DNA from: Eubacteriales Family XIII. Incertae Sedis bacterium
GTDB lineage: Bacteria; Bacillota; Clostridia; Peptostreptococcales; Anaerovoracaceae
Assembly: GCA_031272365.1 (NCBI GenBank)
Contig: JAISTX010000003.1
Coordinates: 1-64,000 of the forward strand
DNA length: 64,000 bases
Direction: 5' to 3'
Below are positions 7,790-15,676 of this stretch, piece after piece. A program made the translations under genes and the position numbers. How positions within the stretch are numbered: position 1 is the first letter of the stretch; the number at the start of each line of letters is the position of its first letter. The notes under the pieces are model-generated. The model searched no databases, had not been told where the DNA came from, and saw only the letters and a program-made list of their open reading frames with translations.

Positions 7790-7865
7790 CGCTTTGCCCT
7801 CCCCTTGGATCTGCGTCGCCCTCGTCTGCCTGCTCATCTTCGCGGAGAAGCGGGCATCGACTTAA
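7790..7865 (+). pseudogene. Duplicated 3' tail of the permease
   Basis: About 65 bases here (LPSPWICVALVCLLIFAEKRAST) repeat the end of the permease pseudogene at 6605-6671 (SPSLWIYVALVFLLIFAEKRAT), with a few substitutions. The bases in front (7659-7789) are open but have no recognisable counterpart. The fragment has no ribosome binding site or domain of its own, so I treat it as a remnant left by a rearrangement around the Rpn gene. Confidence 0.65.
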
Positions 7866-7866
7866 A

Positions 7867-7936
7867 AAACGAGTTCGTACAGCGTTTATAGCGATTTTAG
7901 TGGGATTTCGCGCGAAAATCGCTATAAACGCTGTAC
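7867..7936 (+). repeat. Dispersed repeat, right copy, with a perfect 22-bp inverted repeat
   Basis: GTACAGCGTTTATAGCGATT... (7877-7898) and its exact reverse complement (7915-7936) enclose a 16-base loop. The left arm with its flank (7867-7891) repeats the sequence at 5291. There is no T tract after the stem, so it is not a typical intrinsic terminator; a mobile palindromic element is more likely. The remaining bases to 8012 show nothing else. Confidence 0.7.
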
Positions 7937-8012
7937 TATCTCGCTCTGCGACGCCTTCTCCCTTGAGGAGCTTCCTTTGGAAATTTACTTGCGACAAAAA
8001 CCCATTTTCCGG

Positions 8013-8068
8013 TTGACAAGCGAAAAACCGAAATGTTAGAGTATGGCATCAGAAACGGAAACGTTTCC
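8013..8068 (+). promoter_or_regulatory. Promoter and LacI-type operator of the sugar operon
   Basis: A consensus -35 TTGACA lies at 8013-8018, with a weaker -10 TAGAGT at 8037-8042. A perfect 12-base palindrome GGAAACGTTTCC with a central CG (8057-8068) follows just past the expected transcription start. LacI/GalR regulators bind palindromes with exactly this central CG, and the operon ends with a LacI gene at 14253. CcpA-type control is an alternative, because cre sites have a similar core. A 128-base leader separates the operator from the first gene. Confidence 0.68.
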
Positions 8069-8196
8069 AGTAGTGGTAATGGGTTGTTGCAACTAAATTC
8101 TCAGCAGTGAAAATTTCATACTTCATATGGCATTATGGCTTTGAGAGAAGCGTAAGGCAGTTCGTTTGAATCAGACAATCGAAAAGGAGGATGGTT

Positions 8197-9420
8197 ATGA
8201 AGAAACGGTATTGTGGAGTGATCATAGCGATGCTGGTTGTACTCAGCGTGCTCACCCTGTCGGCGTGTGGCGGCGGCGGCTCGTCGTCAAGCGGCGGCGG
8301 AAGCGCGCCGGCGGACACGGGGAGCGCGGACGGTAGCGCGGAAACCACGGACGCTGCCGGGAAGGCGGGCATCCATATCGAGCCATTGACGGACGACGGG
8401 AGCGGCGCGATCCTCAACCTCGCGGACGCAAAGGGGCCGAACGGCGAAGAGCCGGCCGGCGTGGAGGATATCCTCAACCTGATCTCGGACGAGAAGGCGG
8501 AGGAGATCCGCAGCGCGGGCTACACCGCGGCGATCTCGCTCCATACCGTGGGTACGGACTGGTCCGTGCTCCAGCTGGAGGGGATGCATGACGTCTTGGA
8601 CGAGTTCAACATCAAGGTCATCGCGGAGACGGACGCGGAGATGGAAGTGGAGAAGCAGGTCTCTGACCTAGAGAGCATCATCGGCATGAAGCCGGATCTG
8701 CTGATCAGCTTCGTCCTGGACGGCGATGCCGTCGGGCCAGTCCTCAAGGAGGCCCGCGCCCAGGGGATCCAGGTCTCGCTGATCGACTCCGTCCCCGCCG
8801 GGTTCACGCCGGGCACCGACTACGCCGGGATGGGGACGGCGGACAACTACGCGAACGGCGCCGCCAGCGCGCAGAAGCTGGCGGACTACCTCGGCGGCGA
8901 GGGCGAGATCGCGATGCTCAACTACGTGTCGAGCCTCTTCCATACGGACGCCCGGACGCAGGGGGCGCGCGACGTGTTCGCTCAGTACCCGGACATCACG
9001 ATCGTAGCGGAGGACAAGGTGAACAGCGCCGAGACGGCCGCAACCGCCACGGAGGCCATGTTGACGGCGCATCCGGACATCGCGGGAATCTGGACGTTTT
9101 GGGACGTCCCCGGCATGGGCGCGGTCGGTGTTATTGAAAGCATGGGCAAAGACACCAAGGTCGTGTCGGTCGACCTGTCCGAAGACACCGCGTATTCGAT
9201 CGCCAGCGGGGGCGCGATGCTCGCGTCCGGCGCGCAGCACCCCTACGACCAGGGCGTGGCGGAGGCCATGATCGGCGTCGCGGCACTTGCGGAGATCGAG
9301 CCCCCCTCGTACGTCCTTGTCCCCGGCGAGATCGTGACGAAGGAGTCGATGAGCAAGAGCTGGGAGCGCGTGTTCCGTTCGCCGCTGCCGGACGACATGA
9401 AGGCGATACTTGAGGAATAA
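8197..9420 (+). CDS. Sugar ABC transporter substrate-binding lipoprotein (407 aa)
   Basis: The protein starts MKKRYCGVIIAML with a hydrophobic segment and lipobox LSAC, followed by a Gly/Ser spacer, so it is a lipoprotein outside the membrane. The mature part is a periplasmic-binding-protein type I (RbsB-like) fold: TAAISLHTVGTDWS, a DLESIIGMKPDLLISF strand-helix, TDYAGMGTADNYANG in the ligand cleft, and HPDIAGIWTFWDVPGMGAVGVIE near the second lobe. I chose ATG at 8197 over 8191 because AGGAGG touches the first ATG but is correctly spaced for the second. It leads an operon with its own ATPase and permease. The substrate is probably a pentose, hexose or polyol, but specificity cannot be read from sequence. 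Confidence 0.9.
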   Translation: MKKRYCGVIIAMLVVLSVLTLSACGGGGSSSSGGGSAPADTGSADGSAETTDAAGKAGIHIEPLTDDGSGAILNLADAKGPNGEEPAGVEDILNLISDEKAEEIRSAGYTAAISLHTVGTDWSVLQLEGMHDVLDEFNIKVIAETDAEMEVEKQVSDLESIIGMKPDLLISFVLDGDAVGPVLKEARAQGIQVSLIDSVPAGFTPGTDYAGMGTADNYANGAASAQKLADYLGGEGEIAMLNYVSSLFHTDARTQGARDVFAQYPDITIVAEDKVNSAETAATATEAMLTAHPDIAGIWTFWDVPGMGAVGVIESMGKDTKVVSVDLSEDTAYSIASGGAMLASGAQHPYDQGVAEAMIGVAALAEIEPPSYVLVPGEIVTKESMSKSWERVFRSPLPDDMKAILEE

Positions 9421-9438
9421 TTGAACGGATAGGGGACA

Positions 9439-10983
9439 ATGGAGATGATGAGTGAGCGACAGACGCTGCTGACGGTGGAGCATCTGACGAAGCGCTATCC
9501 CGGCGTGGTGGCGCTGGACGATGTGCATTTTGAACTGCGCGCGGGGGAGGTGCATGCGCTGATTGGAGAAAACGGCGCAGGCAAGTCGACCTTGATCAAG
9601 GCGCTCATGGGTATCATACCTGTGGATGGAGGCGCGTTTTTCCTGAACGGGGAACCTGCCTCCATCCGTTCTCCGCAGGAGGCGATGGGCTACGGGATCA
9701 CGGCGGTTTTTCAGGAGCTCAGCCAGATACTGGACCTGACCGTCGCCGAAAACGTATTCTTGAGTAAGGAAGGCAAGAAGGCGGCGTATTGGCTGGACCG
9801 GCACGTTCTGAACAGCCGGACGCAGGAAATCCTGGACAGGTACAATATCTCCGAGCTCAGGCCCATGGACATGCTGCGCAGCATGTCCGCGGCGAAGCGG
9901 CAGCTGGCCGAGATCGTGAAAGCGGTCGCCATCGAGCCGAAGATACTGATCCTGGACGAGCCGACATCCTCTTTGACGGACACGGAGGCGGAGAAGCTGT
10001 TTGATATCATCCGCGTCCTGAAAGCGGACGGGGTCGGGATCATCTACATCTCCCATCGCATGATGGAGCTGGAGCAAATCGCCGACCGCGTCACGGTGCT
10101 CCGGGACGGGGTCTATGTCGGGACGCGGGAGATGGCGGAAACCACGATGGACGAGATCGTGGAAATGATGGTCGGGCGTTCCCTGGAACTCTATCAATCG
10201 CGGCAGAAACGCCCCATCGACAGATCCGAGGGCTGCAAGCTCCTGGAGGTGTCCGGCCTGAGGCGCAAGGGGACGTTTGACGGGATTTCCTTTGACGTTT
10301 ACAAGGGGGAGATCCTCGGCATCGCCGGCCTGGTCGGGAGCGGGCGGAGCGAGCTCGCCAATATGATCTTCGGGATCGACCCGGCGGACGGCGGCGAAAT
10401 ACGGATGGAAGGCAAGCCTGTGCGCATCAGGAGCGTCCAGGACGCGCTCGACCACGGGATCGCCATGATCCCCGAGTCGCGGCATCAGCAGGGGCTCGTG
10501 CTGATCCACAGCATCGCAGACAACATCACGCTGCCGATCTTGAAGCGGTTCCAGCACAACCTGCTGCTGAGCCACCGCAAGAAGTCGGAGTTTGCCGGCG
10601 GCATGATCGAAAAATACGCCGTGAAGACGGAGTCCCCGGCGAAGATCGTCAACCAGCTCTCCGGCGGGAACCAGCAAAAGGTCGTCGTGGCCAAATGGCT
10701 CGCGACAGCGCCGAAGCTCCTGATCATCGACGAGCCGACCGCCGGCATCGACGTCAACGCGAAGGTGGAGATTCACAAGATGATCCTCCAGCTGACGGAG
10801 CTCGGGCTCGGGGTGATCATGATCTCCTCGGAGATGACCGAGCTGCTCAACCACAGCGACCGGGTGATGATCATGAACCGCTTCCGGAACCTCGGGATCT
10901 ACGAGGATGTCGACCAGGAGACCATCATGTCCGAGATCATGCAAGACGAAAACGCAGCGGCCGAAAACGGCCTGACAGCTTGA
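9439..10983 (+). CDS. Sugar ABC transporter ATPase, two-domain RbsA type (514 aa)
   Basis: Two ABC ATPase domains are fused in one chain, as in RbsA/MglA. The first has Walker A GENGAGKST (about residue 41) and Walker B ILILDEPTS. Its signature is degenerate (MSAAKRQLAEI), as is usual for this subfamily. The second half has a variant P-loop (GLVGSGRSEL), intact signature LSGGNQQKVVVAKWL and Walker B LLIIDEPTAGID. The protein energises import through the adjacent permease on the cytoplasmic face of the membrane. Three in-frame ATGs at 9439, 9445 and 9448 compete as starts; a GGGGAC upstream favours the first only weakly. Spacing to the neighbours (18 and 28 bases) indicates one operon. Confidence 0.93.
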   Translation: MEMMSERQTLLTVEHLTKRYPGVVALDDVHFELRAGEVHALIGENGAGKSTLIKALMGIIPVDGGAFFLNGEPASIRSPQEAMGYGITAVFQELSQILDLTVAENVFLSKEGKKAAYWLDRHVLNSRTQEILDRYNISELRPMDMLRSMSAAKRQLAEIVKAVAIEPKILILDEPTSSLTDTEAEKLFDIIRVLKADGVGIIYISHRMMELEQIADRVTVLRDGVYVGTREMAETTMDEIVEMMVGRSLELYQSRQKRPIDRSEGCKLLEVSGLRRKGTFDGISFDVYKGEILGIAGLVGSGRSELANMIFGIDPADGGEIRMEGKPVRIRSVQDALDHGIAMIPESRHQQGLVLIHSIADNITLPILKRFQHNLLLSHRKKSEFAGGMIEKYAVKTESPAKIVNQLSGGNQQKVVVAKWLATAPKLLIIDEPTAGIDVNAKVEIHKMILQLTELGLGVIMISSEMTELLNHSDRVMIMNRFRNLGIYEDVDQETIMSEIMQDENAAAENGLTA

Positions 10984-11011
10984 CGGCCTGAAAAAGGAGG
11001 AGCAAGGAATC

Positions 11012-11956
11012 ATGGGGAATGTGACTTTATCGTCCAAGCGCATCGACTGGCGGGAATGGTTTGTCTACATCGTCTTGGTCGCGCTGATCATCGGGTTTTC
11101 CTTGATGAGCAAGGCGTTCCTGACAACGCAGAACTTTGAGGGGATCGGCCGGCAAATCGCCATGGTGACCATCGTCGCGCTCGGGGCGACATTTGTGATC
11201 ACGGCCGGGCATATCGACCTGTCCGTCGGCTCGCTCGTCGGCCTGGTGGGGCTTGTCGCCGCCATCTGCATGCGGTCGGGGCTCGGGATATTCCTGTCTT
11301 CGCTGGTCGGCCTCGCCATCGGCGCGGGGTTCGGCGTCGCGCACGGGCTGCTCGTGACGAAGGCGAAGATCCCCGCGTTCCTCGTCACGCTCGGGACGAT
11401 GGGGATAGCGCGCGGCTTGGCGCTGACGATCACCAACACCAAAGCCGTGATCATCCTCAACGACAAATTCACTACCGTCTGGGGGGCGGGCGCCCTCGGA
11501 CGGATCCCGGTCTCGGTCGTTTGGATGGCGGCGCTGTTCGCCGTCGCGATCTGGCTGTACCACTTCACGACATTCGGCAATTATGTGAAAGCCATCGGCG
11601 GGAATCCGACGGCGGCGCGTTATTCGGGCATCAAAGTGGACAAGAACACGATGATGGTGTTCATCTACGCCGGGCTGATGGCGGCGGTCGCGGGCCTCAT
11701 CATGGCGGCGCGGCTGAAGAGCGGCCGGCCCGAGGTCGGCAGCGGCATGGAGATGGACGCCATCGCGGCGGTCATCCTTGGCGGCGCGTCGCTCTTCGGC
11801 GGCAGCGGCAAGATGGTCAACACGTTCATCGGCGCGCTGATCATGGGCATCATCGTCAACGGCCTGATCTTGATGGGCGTCCAATCCAACATCCAGGAAA
11901 TCGTCAAGGGCGCGATCATCATCGCCGCCGTTTCCCTGGGCAAGCGGAATCAGTGA
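11012..11956 (+). CDS. Sugar ABC transporter permease, RbsC type (314 aa)
   Basis: A hydrophobic protein with about nine membrane segments and the family hallmark VITAGHIDLSVGSLVGLVG early, AIGGNPTAARYSGIKVDK in the cytoplasmic loop that contacts the ATPase, and MEMDAIAAVILGGASLFGGSGK near the end. It belongs to BPD_transp_2 and forms the membrane channel for the binding protein and ATPase encoded just upstream. The start is preceded by AAAAAGGAGG. Unlike the related gene at 5356 it is intact. Confidence 0.93.
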   Translation: MGNVTLSSKRIDWREWFVYIVLVALIIGFSLMSKAFLTTQNFEGIGRQIAMVTIVALGATFVITAGHIDLSVGSLVGLVGLVAAICMRSGLGIFLSSLVGLAIGAGFGVAHGLLVTKAKIPAFLVTLGTMGIARGLALTITNTKAVIILNDKFTTVWGAGALGRIPVSVVWMAALFAVAIWLYHFTTFGNYVKAIGGNPTAARYSGIKVDKNTMMVFIYAGLMAAVAGLIMAARLKSGRPEVGSGMEMDAIAAVILGGASLFGGSGKMVNTFIGALIMGIIVNGLILMGVQSNIQEIVKGAIIIAAVSLGKRNQ

Positions 11957-11979
11957 GGGGGAGATGAGGAGGGAATAAT

Positions 11980-13119
11980 ATGGAACAGTTCCGGCCGTTG
12001 TTTGAAACGCCATCCCCTGACATCCAAAATTTCGTCCGCGGCATCAAGGGCGAGATCACGCCGAAGCAGCCTTTGATGTGCGAGTACCTTGTGGACGACT
12101 GCCTGATGAAGCCGATCCTCGAGGGCTTCCTCGGCAGGGAATGGGTCGAGAAGTCCGACAAGACGGAATACATGGGCGGGCAGATGTCTTTTTCGAAGGA
12201 GGACATCGACGTGATGAACCGGTGGCTGGACAACCAGATCGCGTTCTGGCACGGCATGGGGTACGATTTCGTGCGCGTCGAGGTCAGCACGCCCCTCCCC
12301 GCCGTCTCCCTGGTGACGCGGGACACGGCGGCCGGCAACACGGACCACAACCGGGCCTGGCAGGGCTTAGACGAGGGCCCGATCGGATCGTGGGAGGATT
12401 TCGAGCGATACCCCTGGCCGGAGGTGTCAGACGAATCGTTTTACATCCACGAATACATCTGCTCCCATCTGCCCGAGGGGATGGGGTTCACGAGCTGCCA
12501 CGCGGGCGGTGTCTACGAACACGTCTCGCGGCTGATGGGCTACACCGGCCTGTGCATGGCGCTCTACGACGCGCCGGACCTCGTGAAGGCCGTGGCGGAC
12601 CGCGTCGGCGGCATTATTCAGAAATACAATGAAGGCCTGCTGGGCTTCGGCCCGCTGTTTGCGATTTTCCAGGGCGACGATTTTGGGTACAACACGCAGA
12701 CCCTGATCGCGCCCGACCACATCCGCGAATACTTCCTGCCTTGGCACAAGGTCTTCGCGAAGCAGGCGCATGACGCCGGGAAGCTGTATTTCCTGCACAG
12801 CTGCGGCAAGTTGGATGATATTATTGAAGAATTGATCGACGACGTGGGCATCGACGGCAAGCACAGCTTCCAGGACAACGTGCTCCCGGTGGGGGCGTAC
12901 AAGGAGCGGTGGGGCGGCCGCATCGCGCTGCTGGGCGGCATCGACGTGCACAAACTGGCGACCTTCGCGCCGGCGGATCTGCGGCGCTACGTGCGCGACA
13001 CCATCGACGAGTGCGCGGCGGGCGGGCGGTTCGCCGTCGGCGCGGGGAATTCCGTCCCCAGCTATATCCCACTCGAAAACTACCTGACGCTGATCGATGA
13101 GGCGCGCCGGCCGGTGTAG
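11980..13119 (+). CDS. Uroporphyrinogen decarboxylase (URO-D) family protein (379 aa)
   Basis: The chain fits the URO-D superfamily TIM barrel, which includes HemE and the methyltransferases MtaA and CmuA. Visible landmarks are a cleft segment FTSCHAGGVYEHVSRLMGY, then YFLHSCGKLDDIIEELID, whose HSCG resembles the His-x-Cys zinc site of MtaA, and near the end AGNSVPSYIPLENYL, the place where MtaA-type enzymes carry a further ligand. It lacks the Arg-rich N-terminal motif of true HemE, and no heme genes are nearby. It lies 24 bases after the permease within a sugar operon, so a role on a sugar-derived or methylated substrate is more likely than heme synthesis. The exact reaction is unknown. A second family member occurs at 52969. 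Confidence 0.82.
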   Translation: MEQFRPLFETPSPDIQNFVRGIKGEITPKQPLMCEYLVDDCLMKPILEGFLGREWVEKSDKTEYMGGQMSFSKEDIDVMNRWLDNQIAFWHGMGYDFVRVEVSTPLPAVSLVTRDTAAGNTDHNRAWQGLDEGPIGSWEDFERYPWPEVSDESFYIHEYICSHLPEGMGFTSCHAGGVYEHVSRLMGYTGLCMALYDAPDLVKAVADRVGGIIQKYNEGLLGFGPLFAIFQGDDFGYNTQTLIAPDHIREYFLPWHKVFAKQAHDAGKLYFLHSCGKLDDIIEELIDDVGIDGKHSFQDNVLPVGAYKERWGGRIALLGGIDVHKLATFAPADLRRYVRDTIDECAAGGRFAVGAGNSVPSYIPLENYLTLIDEARRPV

Positions 13120-13141
13120 GCCAGCGCAAAGGAGGCACGCG

Positions 13142-14224
13142 ATGGATTTTGAAAAACTGCATGAGCGGCTCGCGAATATAGAGCAGGTTGCCCGGATCAC
13201 GCCCTACGAGGTCACGGGCGGGCGCGGCGCGGGCATGCGCGCGTGCGACGTGGTGAACGGCGGCGGCCTGACGTTCACGGTCCGGGAGGATATGTGCCTG
13301 GACATCGCGCGCCTGTCCTACAAGGGCGTCAACCTGAGCTACCTTACGGGGGCCGGGCTGCTTGCGCCGCAATTCCTGAACGTGCCGGACAGCGACGAGG
13401 TCAACCTGTTCAAGACCTGGCCCGGCGGGATGGTCTACACGCTCGGGCTGCAAAACGTCGGCGTCCCCTGCGAAGACGAGGGCATCCGGCATCCTTTCCA
13501 CGGGAATATCGCGCATACGGCGGCGGAGTCGCTGTGCCGATCCTTCGAACGCGCAGGGCCGGCGGCGGCCGCGGGTGGCGCGGGTCAGCCCTGCCTGCGC
13601 GTGGCCGGGGAAATGCACGAGACGTACCTGTACGCGGAAAGCCTGACGCTCCGGCGGGAGATCACGACCCCGGTCGGGGGGAAGTCCGTTTCGATCCGGG
13701 ACGAAGTGCGCAACGAGGGGTTCGGCAGCGCCGGCATCATGTTCGGCTACCACATCAATTTCGGCTACCCGCTGCTGGACGCAGGCACGGCGTTCGTCAT
13801 CCCGTCCACCGGCGCGACGCCCCGCGACGCCTATTCCGAATCCAGGCTCTCGGACTGGCCGGCGATGGGCGCGCCGGACGCGGCGGCGCAGGTGCAGTCG
13901 ATGTACCATAACGCCCGCAGCGCCGAGGACGGTCGGACGGCTTTCGCGGTGGTCAACGACGCGCTGGGGCTGGGGCTCGCGGTGCGCTACAACAAGCGCC
14001 GCCTGTGCAACCTGCTACAGCTCAAGCTCGAGGCGCCGGGCAACTACCTCGCGTTCATCGAGCCATTGAACTGCCTCGTGGAGGGGCGGGCGGACGAGCG
14101 GCGTCGGGGCACGCTGCAAACGCTGGAGCCCGGCGCACGGATGGAGTTTGGCATCACCCTGGAAGTGCTTGAAGGAGCGGAGGAGATCGAGGCATTCCGC
14201 GCCGAGGCCTGCGCGCTCGGATGA
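13142..14224 (+). CDS. DUF4432 family, aldose-epimerase-like protein (360 aa)
   Basis: The sequence has the beta-sandwich pattern of the galactose mutarotase-like superfamily: GGLTFTVREDMCLDIARLSYKGVNLSYL near the start, HPFHGNIAHTAAE with a conserved histidine, and a later FGYHINFGYPLLDAG that matches the DUF4432 (aldose 1-epimerase-like) group. Such proteins bind or epimerise sugars in the cytoplasm. The start ATG at 13142 follows AAAGGAGG; an upstream in-frame ATG overlaps the previous gene and has no such site. Being fifth in the importer operon, it probably handles the imported sugar or an oxidised form of it. I cannot assign a catalytic residue with certainty. Confidence 0.8.
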   Translation: MDFEKLHERLANIEQVARITPYEVTGGRGAGMRACDVVNGGGLTFTVREDMCLDIARLSYKGVNLSYLTGAGLLAPQFLNVPDSDEVNLFKTWPGGMVYTLGLQNVGVPCEDEGIRHPFHGNIAHTAAESLCRSFERAGPAAAAGGAGQPCLRVAGEMHETYLYAESLTLRREITTPVGGKSVSIRDEVRNEGFGSAGIMFGYHINFGYPLLDAGTAFVIPSTGATPRDAYSESRLSDWPAMGAPDAAAQVQSMYHNARSAEDGRTAFAVVNDALGLGLAVRYNKRRLCNLLQLKLEAPGNYLAFIEPLNCLVEGRADERRRGTLQTLEPGARMEFGITLEVLEGAEEIEAFRAEACALG

Positions 14225-14252
14225 TGAGCCGGCAGGGAACAGGACGCGCCCC

Positions 14253-15269
14253 ATGGCGGTGACGATCAAGGACATCGCAAAGCGGACGGGGCTTGGGCTC
14301 GCGACGATTTCCAGATACCTGAACGGCGGCAATGTACGGCCGCAAAACCTGGCCGCCATCGAAGAGGCGATTCAAGAACTCAATTATTCCCGCAACAATT
14401 TCGCGCACGGGCTGAAGACCAGGCGATCCAGCGTCATCGGCGTGGTGCTCCCGGAAATACGCAACGCCCTTTTCATGGAGGTCATCACGGAGATGGAGTA
14501 CGTCTTGAAAAAGCAGGGCTACGCCATCCTCATCAGCGACTGCCACAACAACAAGCAGAAGGAGATGGAGTCCGTCGACTTCCTCCTGAGCAAAAGCGTC
14601 GACGGGATTGTCAGCTTCCCGCTTTCGCGCAGCGGCCGGCACCTCGCCGCGGCGCTCGAGCGGAACGTGCCGGTGCTGCTCGTCGACCGGGCGATCAAGC
14701 AGCTGTCCGGGAAGGTCGACGCCGTCGTCATCGACAACCGGCGGATCGCCTGCGAAGCCGTGCGACACCTGATCGGCAGGGGCCACCGGCGGATCGGGAT
14801 CATCACCAGCTCGAGGGGGGAATACACGGCGGACGAGCGCGTGCGGGGGTATCTCGACGCGCTGGACGAGGCCGGCATCGAGCCCGACCCGGGGCTGATT
14901 ATCCGAAAATCCTTTGACCTCGAAAGCGGGCTGGAGGGGTATAGGAAGCTTCTAGGGAAGAGCGGGGGCGTCACGGCCATTTTTGCGACAAGCCACAACA
15001 TCACGATGGGGGTCCTCATGGCGGCCGGCGCGGACGGCAAGCGGGTCCCGAGGGACATCTCCATCGTGGGGTTCGACGCGATGGACTGGCTCCGGATCGT
15101 CAACCCGCCGCTCACAATCGTCGAGCAGCCCATGGCGCAGATCGGCCGCCTAGCCGCGGAGATCCTGCTCCGGCGGCTGGTCGGCGGGGGCGGGGAAGAC
15201 GCCAGGCAGACGGTCATCCTGCCTGCCAAGCTAAACTTCGGCGCCTCGGTGCGCCGCCTCCGCCCCTGA
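14253..15269 (+). CDS. LacI-family transcriptional regulator (338 aa)
   Basis: The N-terminus MAVTIKDIAKRTGLGLATISRYLNGG is a LacI-type helix-turn-helix, followed by the hinge region NYSRNNFAHGLKTRRSSVIGVVLPEI. The rest is a type I periplasmic-binding-like sensor domain (YAILISDCHNNKQKE, AVVIDNRRIACEAVRHLIGRGHRRIGII, VTAIFATSHNITMGV, DISIVGFDAMDW). It should repress or activate the operon that it ends, responding to the transported sugar or a metabolite. The palindrome GGAAACGTTTCC at 8057-8068 is its likely operator. It starts 28 bases after the DUF4432 gene, with no strong ribosome binding site, which would keep its level low. Confidence 0.93.
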   Translation: MAVTIKDIAKRTGLGLATISRYLNGGNVRPQNLAAIEEAIQELNYSRNNFAHGLKTRRSSVIGVVLPEIRNALFMEVITEMEYVLKKQGYAILISDCHNNKQKEMESVDFLLSKSVDGIVSFPLSRSGRHLAAALERNVPVLLVDRAIKQLSGKVDAVVIDNRRIACEAVRHLIGRGHRRIGIITSSRGEYTADERVRGYLDALDEAGIEPDPGLIIRKSFDLESGLEGYRKLLGKSGGVTAIFATSHNITMGVLMAAGADGKRVPRDISIVGFDAMDWLRIVNPPLTIVEQPMAQIGRLAAEILLRRLVGGGGEDARQTVILPAKLNFGASVRRLRP

Positions 15270-15314
15270 GCAGTCGTCTGCATGGAATAACATTTCTGAA
15301 AGCGCCGCAAAAAT

Positions 15315-15344
15315 TTGACAAACCCTGCACGACTCCTGTAAAAT
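15315..15344 (+). promoter_or_regulatory. Promoter of the leu operon
   Basis: Consensus -35 TTGACA (15315-15320) and -10 TAAAAT (15339-15344) are 18 bases apart, with TG directly before the -10. Transcription would start about 15351 and run into the T-box leader. Confidence 0.8.
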
Positions 15345-15369
15345 GCGTTTAATTGAATAATGGTAAATG

Positions 15370-15634
15370 CGGTGATGGAGAGCGTCTTTTCGAGAAAGCC
15401 TTGCAGAGAGCCGGTGGTTGGTGCAAGCCGGCAGGCATGGAAAAAGGACTACTCACTCCGGAGCAGGTGGTTTGAAACGCGAGGAGTAGGATCACACGGC
15501 AGGGTCCGTGACCAAGCCCGGAAGCTTGATGGAGCTTCACAGAGTGGCCGGCGCGAAAGCCGGCAAGCGGGGTGGTACCGCGGAAGGCGAATGCCGAATT
15601 CCGTCCCCGAAGCAACGGAGCTTCGGGGGCGTTT
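15370..15634 (+). promoter_or_regulatory. T-box riboswitch leader, probably leucine-specific
   Basis: The leader has the parts of a T-box in order. Stem I opens with GGTGATGGAGAGCG near 15370. Its distal loop region is GAGAGCCGGTGGTTGGTGCA (about 15407). The returning strand holds a candidate specifier CTC (15452-15454) in ACTACTCACTCC. The antiterminator T-box GGGGTGGTACCGCGG lies at 15569-15583. The TGGT in it would pair with the ACCA end of an uncharged tRNA with A as discriminator, as in leucine tRNA. A terminator hairpin follows at 15605. Uncharged tRNA-Leu would stabilise the antiterminator and let transcription reach leuA. The specifier is assigned by position and by the downstream genes. 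Confidence 0.9.
15605..15634 (+). terminator. T-box-controlled intrinsic terminator
   Basis: CCCCGAAGC (15605-15613) pairs perfectly with GCTTCGGGG (15620-15628) around a six-base loop, and GCGTTTT follows. It competes with the antiterminator just upstream. Confidence 0.88.
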
Positions 15635-15676
15635 TACTGTCAGCCCCCGGACGGACAAGGAAAAGGAGGTATGGAA

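Noticed and set aside
8668-11043. A long open frame on the minus strand opposite the sugar-binding protein and ATPase genes.
   Set aside because: GC-rich codon periodicity produces open antisense frames; the plus-strand proteins have clear domains and the antisense translation is His/Arg/Leu-rich without motifs.
11980-13119. Assignment as HemE uroporphyrinogen decarboxylase of heme synthesis.
   Set aside because: The conserved Arg-containing N-terminus of HemE is missing and the neighbours are sugar-transport genes.
15572-15670. Upstream start for leuA giving 35 more residues.
   Set aside because: The region is the T-box antiterminator and terminator; the AAGGAGG site fits the ATG at 15677.
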